From: Ketogulonicigenium vulgare WSH-001
GTDB taxonomy: Bacteria > Pseudomonadota > Alphaproteobacteria > Rhodobacterales > Rhodobacteraceae
Length of the DNA stretch: 64,000 nt
Reading direction: 5' to 3'
Assembly: GCF_000223375.1 (NCBI RefSeq)
Contig: NC_017386.1
Coordinates: 196,001-260,000, forward strand
Shown: positions 32,784 to 41,500 of the stretch, one piece after another
Layout: each line of letters opens with the position of its first letter
How positions within the stretch are numbered: the first letter of the stretch is position 1
The notes under the pieces: generated by a model
Databases searched by the model: none
What the model saw: the letters and a program-made list of their open reading frames with translations, nothing else
Told to the model about the DNA's origin: nothing
Translations under genes and position numbers: made by a program

Positions 32784-34897
32784 TTATAGGTCAGGCTCGC
32801 CTGTAGGTTGCGACCATCACCATAATAGGACGAGGAATATCCGACAGCGGAAATATAAGCCTCGTCCGTGACATTCGAGACATTGACCCGCCCGACCAGA
32901 CCATTGGCCCATTCATAGCTGGCGCCCAGATCCAGCAGAGTCACCGCATCCAGCGTCGCGGTATTGCTGTCGTTGGTGTAACGCTCGCCGATGAACCGCA
33001 GGCCGCCGGACAGGGTCAGACCTTGCAGCGTGCCCGCGCCGAATGCATGCGACAGGAACAGGCTGGCGGCATGATCGGGGGTGTTGGCCAGTTCGTTGCC
33101 GACATTGTCACCCGCCAGAATCTCGGTCTGGGTATAGGTATAGGCGCCTTTGAGGGCCCAGTTTTCGGTCAGCTCGACCACGGCTTCCAGCTCTAGCCCC
33201 TGCACCTGCGCCTCGCCGATCTGGCGCACGCCCGAGACGGGGGTGCCGCCGATGTCCTCGGTCACAGTATAGTTGCGGTCGGTTTCGCGCAGGTCAAACA
33301 GCGCGGCGGTGAACAGACCGTCGAAATCAAGCGGTTCGTATTTCAGGCCCAGTTCAAACTGGCGACCATGGGTCGGCTCGAGGGGGTTGTTCTCGATATC
33401 GACGCCCGGCTGCGGCAGATAAGAGGTGGTGTAAGAGCCGTAAGCTGCCAGCCCATTGTCCCAGACATAGCCAAATCCGAGGTGGCCAGTGGTCACGCTG
33501 TCTTTGCGGGCGAAATCGGTGGTGCCATAGGTGTTGACGTTCTGGCCCGATTGATCCGTCCATTCATGGCGCAGACCCAGGCTTGCGCGCCAGTTGCCTA
33601 GGCTGACCTCGTCCAGCGCATAAAGGCCGGTTTGCGTCGCATCGACGGTTTTATCCGCCGCATAGGTCAACGCGCCGAGGCTGATGCCGCCATAGGTCGG
33701 GGCAAGGAAGTCAATCGGCGCAATGTCATAGAAATCGGTCGAGGCGACTTCTTCCAACTTTTGCGCGTCGATGCCAAAGGTCAGGCGATGCGTGGCGGCG
33801 CCGGTGTCAACCGCGCCCGACAGACGAATATCGGCGGCAATGGCGCTGAATTCTTCGTCTTGCACAATCACGCCGCGATTGGCGAGGCTGCCCGAGGATG
33901 CGCCCAGATAGACGTTTTCATAGGTCCAATCGTGGTTGGTGTGCCGGAACGTGCCGTTCAGACGCCAGCCATTGCCGAAATCATGCGTCGCGCCGAATGA
34001 CAGCGTCGACATCACGCGGTCGCTGGTGTTGATGCTGTCATCGGCGAAATAAAACTCGCGCAGATCGCGCGCGTCATAATTGCCGACAAAGCCGTTGGGG
34101 ATGCCGGTGGGCGACATCGGTGCATCGTTATGAACCGAGGCCATAAACTCGATCTCGGTCTGGTCGGTCAGGGCATAGCTGGCCGATAGCGCAAGATAGG
34201 TGCGCTCATTATCAATTTCGCTGACATCGGTGCGGCTATTGCTGAGGCGGGTGGTGACGCGATAGGCGAAACGGTCGTCCAACACGATATTGGCGTCGGC
34301 ATAGGTGGCCCATGAGCCGTTGGTATCGCCGCTGACGCCGACCTCGCCGAAATCGCCATAGGCCTGCGCGCGGCGTTGGATCAGGTTCACAAGGCCCGCA
34401 GGCGTGCCCGCGCCATAGAGGACCGAGGCCGGTCCGCGCAGCACTTCGACCCGTTCGACGCCGTAAAGGTCGAAATTCGGTGCGCTGGTCGGGAACTGGG
34501 TCGAACGCATCAGGCGCAGACCGTCAAGAAATTTGTCGTTCTCTAGGTTAAAGCCGCGCAGGAACAGGCTGTCAAAGCGCGGATCGCCGCCATAGTTTTC
34601 CGTGATGATACCGGCGGAATAGTTCAGCGATTCCGCCAGGTTCTGCGCGCCTTGGCTTTCCAGTTGCGCGCGCGGGATGACCGAAACCGATCCCTGCACC
34701 TCGACCAGCGGCGTGCCGGTTTTGGTGCTGGCGGAGGTGCGCGCGACGGTGCCATCCAGTGGCGCGGTCGGGTTATCGGTGCCCTCGACGCTGATGACGC
34801 CAAGGAAGGTCGGGCGATCTTGCGCAAGGGCCGCGCCTGCGGCCAGCAGCGTGCCAAGGCTGACGCCAAGCAGTAGGTTTGTGTGGATTTTACGCAT
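32777..34897 (-). CDS. TonB-dependent siderophore receptor
   Basis: 706 residues from the ATG at 34897, preceded by GGGGTAAG. A signal peptide of about 26 residues (LLLGVSLGTLLAAGAALAQ) is followed by the plug domain (VEVQGSVSVIPRAQLESQGA, then LYGVERVEVLRGPASVLYGA) and a beta-barrel ending in QASLTYKW with the C-terminal aromatic expected for outer-membrane insertion. The plug and barrel pattern is that of FhuA/FoxA-like siderophore receptors. It is the first gene of the receptor-fhuD-fhuB-fhuC-SIP operon and lies 76 bp downstream of the AraC gene on the same strand. Confidence 0.93.
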   Translation of the reverse strand: MRKIHTNLLLGVSLGTLLAAGAALAQDRPTFLGVISVEGTDNPTAPLDGTVARTSASTKTGTPLVEVQGSVSVIPRAQLESQGAQNLAESLNYSAGIITENYGGDPRFDSLFLRGFNLENDKFLDGLRLMRSTQFPTSAPNFDLYGVERVEVLRGPASVLYGAGTPAGLVNLIQRRAQAYGDFGEVGVSGDTNGSWATYADANIVLDDRFAYRVTTRLSNSRTDVSEIDNERTYLALSASYALTDQTEIEFMASVHNDAPMSPTGIPNGFVGNYDARDLREFYFADDSINTSDRVMSTLSFGATHDFGNGWRLNGTFRHTNHDWTYENVYLGASSGSLANRGVIVQDEEFSAIAADIRLSGAVDTGAATHRLTFGIDAQKLEEVASTDFYDIAPIDFLAPTYGGISLGALTYAADKTVDATQTGLYALDEVSLGNWRASLGLRHEWTDQSGQNVNTYGTTDFARKDSVTTGHLGFGYVWDNGLAAYGSYTTSYLPQPGVDIENNPLEPTHGRQFELGLKYEPLDFDGLFTAALFDLRETDRNYTVTEDIGGTPVSGVRQIGEAQVQGLELEAVVELTENWALKGAYTYTQTEILAGDNVGNELANTPDHAASLFLSHAFGAGTLQGLTLSGGLRFIGERYTNDSNTATLDAVTLLDLGASYEWANGLVGRVNVSNVTDEAYISAVGYSSSYYGDGRNLQASLTYKW

Positions 34898-34973
34898 GAT
34901 CTTACCCCGCCAAATTTCCGAGTATTTGACTTGGCTATTCAGAAAAGTCTTGAATGGGACTGTCGTGATTTGA

Positions 34974-35858
34974 TCAGCTCTGTTGGAAAAGCAGCCGCCG
35001 CCATGCCGAAGGCGGTTGGCCATAGGCCTTGCTGAAGGCGCGCGACAGATGCGCCTGATCGGCAAAGCCTGCCGCATGGGCGACATCGGCCAGCGAGATA
35101 TCGGGCGAGGTGATCATATCGCGCGCAGCCTCGAGGCGCAGACGGGCCTGCCAGCGCAGGGGCGTCTCGCCGCGGTAGCGCCGAAAGCAATGGGCGAACC
35201 AGCTTTCTGAAATGCCAGCAATATCCGCCATTTCGGCGACGGTGATATGGCGGTTCAGATGTTGGCGCAGGTGGCGTTCGACCGCGTTGAACTGATGCGC
35301 GGTCAGTCCGCCGCTGCTGGCAGGCTCTTGCGCCTTGGCGGTAAAGATCTGGCCCAAGGTCGCGGCCAACAACCCGTCCAGCATCATATCGCCATGGCGG
35401 GGGCTGCGCACCTCATCCGCCGCAAGCTGGGCGAGGGTCAGCAGCGCGCTATTGCTGTGTAACATGCGCGGCTGGGTCAGATCGGCATGGACGCCCGCAT
35501 CGGCAAGACGGCGGTGCAGGTTGTTTGCGTCCAGGTGGAAATCGAGATGGGTGAAATCCTGACCCACCTCCATCCGGCTCCATAATGGCACGCCGGCGGG
35601 GATGTAAAAGCCCTGCAGGCCGCGCTGTTCTTGTCCGTTCTGGGCGGTGCGGATGGCGGTCGTGGGGGGTGTTTGATCCAGATAGATCACGATGCGCGGA
35701 TCGGGCGAGACATAGAAACCGCCGCCGCCGACCTCGCCGCGCACACGCCACACATCGGCGATCCCGCCCGCAAAGCGCCGATAAGACAGCGGTGCCAGCG
35801 TGCGCAAGGCGCGGGTGCGGGCATCCATGCGGGGGGTAAAGTCTGTTCTGCGATCCAT
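34974..35858 (-). CDS. AraC-family regulator of the siderophore operon
   Basis: 294 residues. The C-terminal 100 residues contain two helix-turn-helix motifs (ITVAEMADIAGISESWFAHC, then ISLADVAHAAGFADQAHLSR) and the PPSAWRR ending typical of AraC proteins. The N-terminal half is probably a ligand-binding cupin-like domain. Regulators of this type upstream of TonB receptors often sense the ferric siderophore itself and activate the uptake operon; that role is inferred from position. Tandem GTAAGG repeats lie in its own promoter region. Confidence 0.9.
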   Translation of the reverse strand: MDRRTDFTPRMDARTRALRTLAPLSYRRFAGGIADVWRVRGEVGGGGFYVSPDPRIVIYLDQTPPTTAIRTAQNGQEQRGLQGFYIPAGVPLWSRMEVGQDFTHLDFHLDANNLHRRLADAGVHADLTQPRMLHSNSALLTLAQLAADEVRSPRHGDMMLDGLLAATLGQIFTAKAQEPASSGGLTAHQFNAVERHLRQHLNRHITVAEMADIAGISESWFAHCFRRYRGETPLRWQARLRLEAARDMITSPDISLADVAHAAGFADQAHLSRAFSKAYGQPPSAWRRLLFQQS

Positions 35859-35883
35859 GGCGGGCCTCTTTGCCGGAAAACAG

Positions 35884-35912
35884 CCTTACGTTAACCTTAC
35901 TATAATTGTCAA
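35884..35912 (-). promoter_or_regulatory. Promoter-proximal region of araC with tandem GTAAGG repeats
   Basis: On the minus strand TTGACA (35912-35907) could be a -35 element. Downstream, GTAAGG occurs twice (35900-35895 and 35889-35884), 11 bp apart, with GTTAAC between. Direct repeats one helical turn apart are typical of AraC-family operators, so autoregulation is possible. The matching -10 is unclear, and I saw no convincing Fur box here. Confidence 0.35.
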
Positions 35913-35928
35913 GATTTGGAAAGCGGTT

Positions 35929-36846
35929 TTACAAGGTGCTGGGCATCGCCTCGAGGTAGCTGGCCCAGGTGGGGCAGGGCGGGGCGTGCAAGATGGCAAG
36001 GCAGGTGTGGTGCGCATCATAAAGTTCCAGCGCGGCATCCGCGCCGTGGCGCGTGACCCAAAGGCTGGCGATATGCGCGGGATCAAGGGCAAAACGGCCG
36101 CTGGTGGTGTCGCACAGGATCATCGGGCCGAGGGTGCCGCAGCGCAGCGCATCGCCCAGCAGCGTCTGGGCCATGCCATCGACGGGCACGGTGACGGCGA
36201 TCGACCGATTTTGGCGGCACAGATAGCGGATGAACGACGGCAGGATCTGCGGCTGCACCCGCCGCGCGCCCGCGCCGATCAGGGGCAGATAGGCGCATCT
36301 CGCCGCGCCGCCGTCATGCAAGATATCGTCGATCCGGTCGGCCATTGACAGTTGCGCCCATGTGGCGCGGCGCTGGCGCAGCTCGACCAGCGAAAAGACA
36401 TTGTCGGGGCGCGGCCGCAGCGGCGCGGCTGTGGGCGTCGCGGCCAAATGCGGCAAGGTTTCGGCGCGGATCAGGTCGTCGCCCGCGATCTGGATACGGT
36501 GCTGAATGCGGCCATCACCCGCCGCAACCGATAGCGCGGCGGGGCCATCCGCGCCCGCAGGCGACAGCAGCACCGGCAGCGCGCGCCAACCCTGCACGCG
36601 GATCGCGGGGCGACGGGGGTTCAGGCGCAGCGGTGTTCCGGTGCGCTGCAAGGCGGCATAGCCGCCGCGCCCTTCGACCAGCGCGCCGTGGTTCGTGGTC
36701 AGTATCTGCGCCGTGTCAAAGCAGATGGCAAACAGCGCCAGCTCCTCGAGCCCCAGATCGACCGCCCGCCCGCCCGCGCGTTCCAGCGCGGCGCAGGTGG
36801 CGGGCAGGGCGGGCGGGCAATGGCAGGCGCGTAATGTCTCTGGCAT
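35929..36846 (-). CDS. Divergent HemS/ChuS-like heme-utilisation protein
   Basis: 305 residues from the ATG at 36846, which has AAGGCG upstream; an earlier ATG at 36888 would overlap the preceding gene. The C-terminal part aligns by eye with the second HemS/ChuS repeat (IASLWVTRHGADAALELYDA resembles IAEAWVTRKPTSDGYVTSLE), and ILTTNHGALVEGRGGY fits the first. HemS proteins bind or degrade heme in the cytoplasm. At the position of the ChuS heme ligand (His193 in TDVHQFF) this protein seems to have Asp (SMADRID), so heme binding may be lost or altered. It follows the diflavin reductase after 10 bp, which could supply electrons. Confidence 0.55.
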   Translation of the reverse strand: MPETLRACHCPPALPATCAALERAGGRAVDLGLEELALFAICFDTAQILTTNHGALVEGRGGYAALQRTGTPLRLNPRRPAIRVQGWRALPVLLSPAGADGPAALSVAAGDGRIQHRIQIAGDDLIRAETLPHLAATPTAAPLRPRPDNVFSLVELRQRRATWAQLSMADRIDDILHDGGAARCAYLPLIGAGARRVQPQILPSFIRYLCRQNRSIAVTVPVDGMAQTLLGDALRCGTLGPMILCDTTSGRFALDPAHIASLWVTRHGADAALELYDAHHTCLAILHAPPCPTWASYLEAMPSTL

Positions 36847-36856
36847 TGTCAGCGCC

Positions 36857-38551
36857 TTAGTAGACGTCCCGCACATAGCGTTTTTCACGCTTGAGGCGGC
36901 TCACGTATTCTGTTGCCGCCTCGGGCGACAGGGCGCCGTGGGTCTCGATCACGCGGTGCAGGCTGGCATCGACGTCGCGGGCCATGCGGGTGGCATCGCC
37001 GCAGACATAGAAATGGCCCCCCTCTTGCAGCATCGCAAACAGCGCTTTGCCGTTTTCTTCCATCCGGGTCTGGACATAGACCTTTTGCGCCTGATCGCGC
37101 GAAAAGGCGAGGTCAAGGCGGGTCAGCAAGCCGCTTTCGCTCATGCGGCCGATCTCGTCCTCGTAGATGAAATCCGAGGCGCGGTGCTGGTCGCCAAAGA
37201 ACAGCCAGTTCGCACCGGTTGCGCCGCGCGCTTGGCGTTCTTGCAAAAAGGCGCGGAACGGCGCGATGCCGGTGCCGGGGCCGACCATGATCATCGGGAG
37301 GCTATTGTCGGCAGGCACACGGAAATTCTTGTTCGGCGACATGAAAATCGGCGCTTGATCTGCAAGGCCCGCAAGGTAGGTCGAGCACACCCCGCCATGG
37401 GCGCGGCCCGCCCGCATCCAGCGCACGGCGGCGACGGTCAGATGCACCTCGCCGGGGTAGGCATTGGGGCTGGAACTGATGGAATAGGCGCGGTGTTGCA
37501 GCGGTTTCAGCCAGGTCAGCACCTCGGCACTGTCCAATTGGCCGGGGATCAGGTTCAGCAGATCCAGCGCGTCGCGGCCCCAGAGGAAGGCATCCAGCGC
37601 CTCTTTATCGCCATTGGCGATGATATGGCTAAGCTCGGCGTTCCCGGCGCGCTTTTCCACCTCGGCCACCAATTCGCGCGAGGGGGTGCGGATTTCCAGC
37701 CGGTGGGTCAGGCGGTCCACCAGCGCGGCATCATCCTGCACGGCAAGGCGGTTCAGCCAGCCCTGCACCAAAGGCGCGGCATTTATCGGCATGACGCCAA
37801 GCGCATCACCCGCCTCGTACTCCAACCCGCTATCTGGCAGGGCAAAGGCGAAGTGGCGGATTTCCTTGGCGGAATGCGCGCCCGACAGCAGGCGGTTCTC
37901 GATCAGGCGCGCGGGATAGGGGTTTTTGCGGGTATAGCCGGATTTTTGCGGCGCGGGTGCGGGTGCGGCTGGGGTCGCCGCGCCGCCGGTTGGGACGGTG
38001 GTGGAGAGCCAGTTGGCGGCGGCATCCTCGAAATCCACGTCGCAATCGACGCGGGTGCCCATGCGGCGCGCGCCGAGCTGTTCCAGCCGCATGTCGATCA
38101 GCTTGCCCGCTTGGCAGAAATGTTCATAGCCGGTGTCGCCAAGCGCCAAAATGCCATAGCTGAGGCGTTCCAGACGCGGCGCGCCTTCAGCCGAGAGCGC
38201 GTCCCAGAATTGATGGGCATTGTCGGGCATCTCGCCCTCGCCATAGGTCGAGATGACGATGACCACCTGATCCATCTGCGCAAGGCGCGCCATATCGACG
38301 GCATCAAGCTCGGCCACGCGGGGAGCAAAGCCGCGCGTGCGGGCCAGCGCGGCGGCGTCATTTGCGACGCCTTCGGCATTGCCGGTCTGGGTGCCATAGA
38401 GGATGTCGAGCGGTTTAAACGCAACTTCGGCGGGCGCCGTCGCGGCCGGCATCATCGCGGCGCGCGAATGCAGCCCGGCAAGGAAACCCGACAGCCATGC
38501 ACGCTGATCGCCGGAAAAAGGCGCGTCGGTGGGAATATAGGGCAGATGCAT
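36857..38551 (-). CDS. Diflavin reductase, sulfite reductase flavoprotein (CysJ)-like
   Basis: 564 residues from the ATG at 38551. An FMN flavodoxin domain (LDILYGTQTGNAEGVAND, then ISTYGEGEMPDNA) is followed by a linker rich in Ala/Pro, an FAD domain (RAYSISSSPNAYPGEVHLTV) and an NADPH domain (MIMVGPGTGIAPFRAFLQER, then HFYVCGDATRMARDVD). The order is that of CysJ and related NADPH diflavin reductases. No cysI-type hemoprotein gene is nearby. Instead the gene starts four bases after an unusual glutamate synthase-like gene, suggesting that its electrons go to that protein or to the HemS-like product downstream. Confidence 0.9.
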   Translation of the reverse strand: MHLPYIPTDAPFSGDQRAWLSGFLAGLHSRAAMMPAATAPAEVAFKPLDILYGTQTGNAEGVANDAAALARTRGFAPRVAELDAVDMARLAQMDQVVIVISTYGEGEMPDNAHQFWDALSAEGAPRLERLSYGILALGDTGYEHFCQAGKLIDMRLEQLGARRMGTRVDCDVDFEDAAANWLSTTVPTGGAATPAAPAPAPQKSGYTRKNPYPARLIENRLLSGAHSAKEIRHFAFALPDSGLEYEAGDALGVMPINAAPLVQGWLNRLAVQDDAALVDRLTHRLEIRTPSRELVAEVEKRAGNAELSHIIANGDKEALDAFLWGRDALDLLNLIPGQLDSAEVLTWLKPLQHRAYSISSSPNAYPGEVHLTVAAVRWMRAGRAHGGVCSTYLAGLADQAPIFMSPNKNFRVPADNSLPMIMVGPGTGIAPFRAFLQERQARGATGANWLFFGDQHRASDFIYEDEIGRMSESGLLTRLDLAFSRDQAQKVYVQTRMEENGKALFAMLQEGGHFYVCGDATRMARDVDASLHRVIETHGALSPEAATEYVSRLKREKRYVRDVY

Positions 38552-38555
38552 GGGC

Positions 38556-41500
38556 TTACTCCGCAGCCGTTTGCGCAAGGGTGTCGGGCAGGCTGTTCTT
38601 GGCGAAAAGCGCGTCAAAGCTGGGAATCTCGCCCAAGGCGGCGCGGTTTTTCGCGTTTTGATGCATGACCCAGGCATAGGTACCGGGGCTGTCCATCGAT
38701 AGGATGTTGCGCAAAGACAGGGCGCGTTTGAAATCCGCAAGGCGCTTGTGCGCAACAAGGCTAGCCAATTGCGCATCATCGTAATCGCCAATGGCGGCGC
38801 GCGCATGTTTCGCCAGCGCCATCATCAGGGCGAAATCCTCGGTCAGGATCAGGTTGCGCAGCGCCTTGTCGCGCAGCAGCGGGTTGCTTTCACGTTTATG
38901 CGCCAGCGCGCCCGCAGCGGTCATCACGGTATAGCTGTTCAGCAGGCGGAACATGGTTTCCGTATCGGTCTGGCCATATTCGGGCACCGCGCCGCGCAGG
39001 ACGGGGCGAGACTGCCGCCATGCGCGCTTGACCTCGGCCACCTGATGGGCGGCAAGGGCGGTGGCGAGTTCCTCGACCAGATCCTTGCGGGGTTTGGTGG
39101 CAAGGATCTGGTCCGCGTCTTGATATTGCAGCAGCGCTTTGGGCATGACCCAGGCGAAATCACCGCGCACCTGCGCCCAATCGGACAGCAAGCGCTGCGC
39201 CCGCGCCGATCCCGTGGCAGCCGCGTGCCATTCCAGCAATTGGCGCACCGCATCACCGTGGATATCGCCATGGGGGGTGCCATCGTCCAGATGGCCCGTC
39301 AGCACGGAATCGCGGCTGACCGCGCCCGCGAGTTTACGCTCGGGGTCGTATTGATAGGCGAAACCGCCCGACATGCCGTTGCCAAAGCCCTTGGAAAAGC
39401 CGCCAAGATTCAGCACCGCGCCGTGCGTCATATATTCGGCGCAGAAATCGCCGACGCCTTCGACCACCGCCGTCGCACCCGAGTTGCGCACCGCGAAACG
39501 GTCGCCCGCCTGACCCTCGATAAAGCAGCGGCCGCCGGTCGCGCCGAACAGGGCAAAGTTGCCGACCAGCACGTTTTCACCATGCGCTTTGCCGCCGCCT
39601 TCGGGGGCGCGGATGATGATCTGGCCGCCGCAGGCGCTTTTGCCGACACCGTCATTGCAGGTGCCGGTGTGGTGCATCGTCATGCCGTCATTGCAAAACG
39701 CGCCAAAGCTTTGGCCCGCCGCGCCGGTGGTTTGGATGCGCAGGGCGTCGGCGTCCAGATAACGCCGTCCACGGTCATCCTTGAATGCGGGCAGATCCGC
39801 ATTCTGGTGGTTCAGCATCCGCTCGATATCAATCGCCAACTGGCCACCGACGGATTTGTTGCGGTTGCCAAGGGGCAGATTCGGCCGCAAGACGATCTGA
39901 CGATCACCGCGCTGGAAGGCGGCTTTCATCTGATCCAGCAGCAGGTCATCGACCGCGTAATCGCGTTCAAGATAGATCGGATCTTTGATGCGTTTTTCCG
40001 GCACGACCGTCAGCATGGCCCGCAGGTTCAGCTGCCCGACCGAGGCGGGGTGATCCAAAAGGTGCAAAAGGTCCGCCCGTCCGCGCGCCTCGGCCAGCGA
40101 GGAGAGGCCAAGGTTGGCAAGGATTTCGCGCACTTCATGTGCGATGTTCAGCAAATATTGCGCCAGCGCGCGCGGATCGCCGTCGAAGACCTCGGGGTTG
40201 GTGGTCAGGCCCGCAGGGCATTTCACGTTGCAGTTCTTGGCCATGACGCATTTCAGCATCATCAGCGCGGTGGTGCCAAATTCGAAACTGTCACCGCCCA
40301 GTAGCGCCGCCTTGACCACATCCGACCCCGTCTGCATCGCGCCCGAACAGCGCAGGCTTACCTTTTGCCGGATGGCATTGGCGCACAGGGCCTGATGCAC
40401 CTCGGCAATGCCAATCTCGGCGGCGCGGCCAGTGTATTTCAGCGAGGTGACGGATGCGGCGCCGGTGCCGCCGGTGTTTCCCGCGACATTGATGACATCG
40501 GCCCCGGCCTTGGCGACGCCGACGGCGATGGTGCCGATGCCTTCGGATGACACCAGTTTCACCACCACGCGGACGCGGGCGGCTTTGGCGTCGTGGATGA
40601 GCTGGCCCAGATCCTCGATCGAATAGGTGTCGTGATGGGGCGGGGGGCTGATCAGCTCGACCCCCGGCGTGCCGCCCCGCGCGGCGGCGATCTCGACCGT
40701 GACCTTGGGCGCAGGCAATTGGCCGCCCTCGCCGGGTTTTGCGCCTTGGCCGATCTTAATCTCGATCTCTTGCAAGTTGGGATCGGCGAGGTAACCGGCC
40801 CAGACGCCAAAGCGACCGGAGGCGAATTGTTTGATCCGGCTGGCGCGGATGGTGCCATAGCGGCTGATATGCTCGCCGCCCTCGCCCGAGTTCGACATGC
40901 CGCCGACCATATTCGTGCCATGGGCCACCGCCTCATGCGCGCTGGCGACCAGCGCCCCATGCGACATCGCACCCGAGGCCAGGCGGGGCGTGATATCGGC
41001 GGCCGGTTCGACCTGATCCAGCGGGATCGCATCGGGCGCGCTACGCAGGCGCGACAGGTAATCCTGCGCCATGCCGGTGCAGGTGATATGCAGCATCCCG
41101 CCCGCGATGTGGTGGTCGGTGATATCGGCGGCAAACCGTTCCAGCAGGCTCTGCGCCAGCGCGTCCAGACGCCCGATCTGGGCGGCTTTCGGGCCGGTCA
41201 GATGCAGGGTGTAACGGCCATCGCCCAGTGCGGTGCAGGTCACGCCGCGAATGGTGAAATGGTTGTTGCCGGCGCGGTTGAACAGCATCATCTCGCGCTT
41301 GATATCGGCGGTTGTGGTCAGAAAGCTGATATCGGCGGGAAAGGCCAGCACGTCGCGCAGCGCGGCGGGGCGGCGGTGGCGTTCCTCGGCCATGGCGCGC
41401 GAAAAGGTGCGATAGCCGGGGGTGATCTGGAAATTGTTGATCGCGGCGGGGGTGATCTTGTCGAAACTGGTGTTCACATAGGCGGCGTCATCAATGCCGA

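Noticed and set aside
36695..38668. 657-residue + strand frame opposite the diflavin reductase
   Set aside because: Antisense shadow of a gene with clear FMN, FAD and NADPH motifs; no ribosome-binding site or motif of its own.
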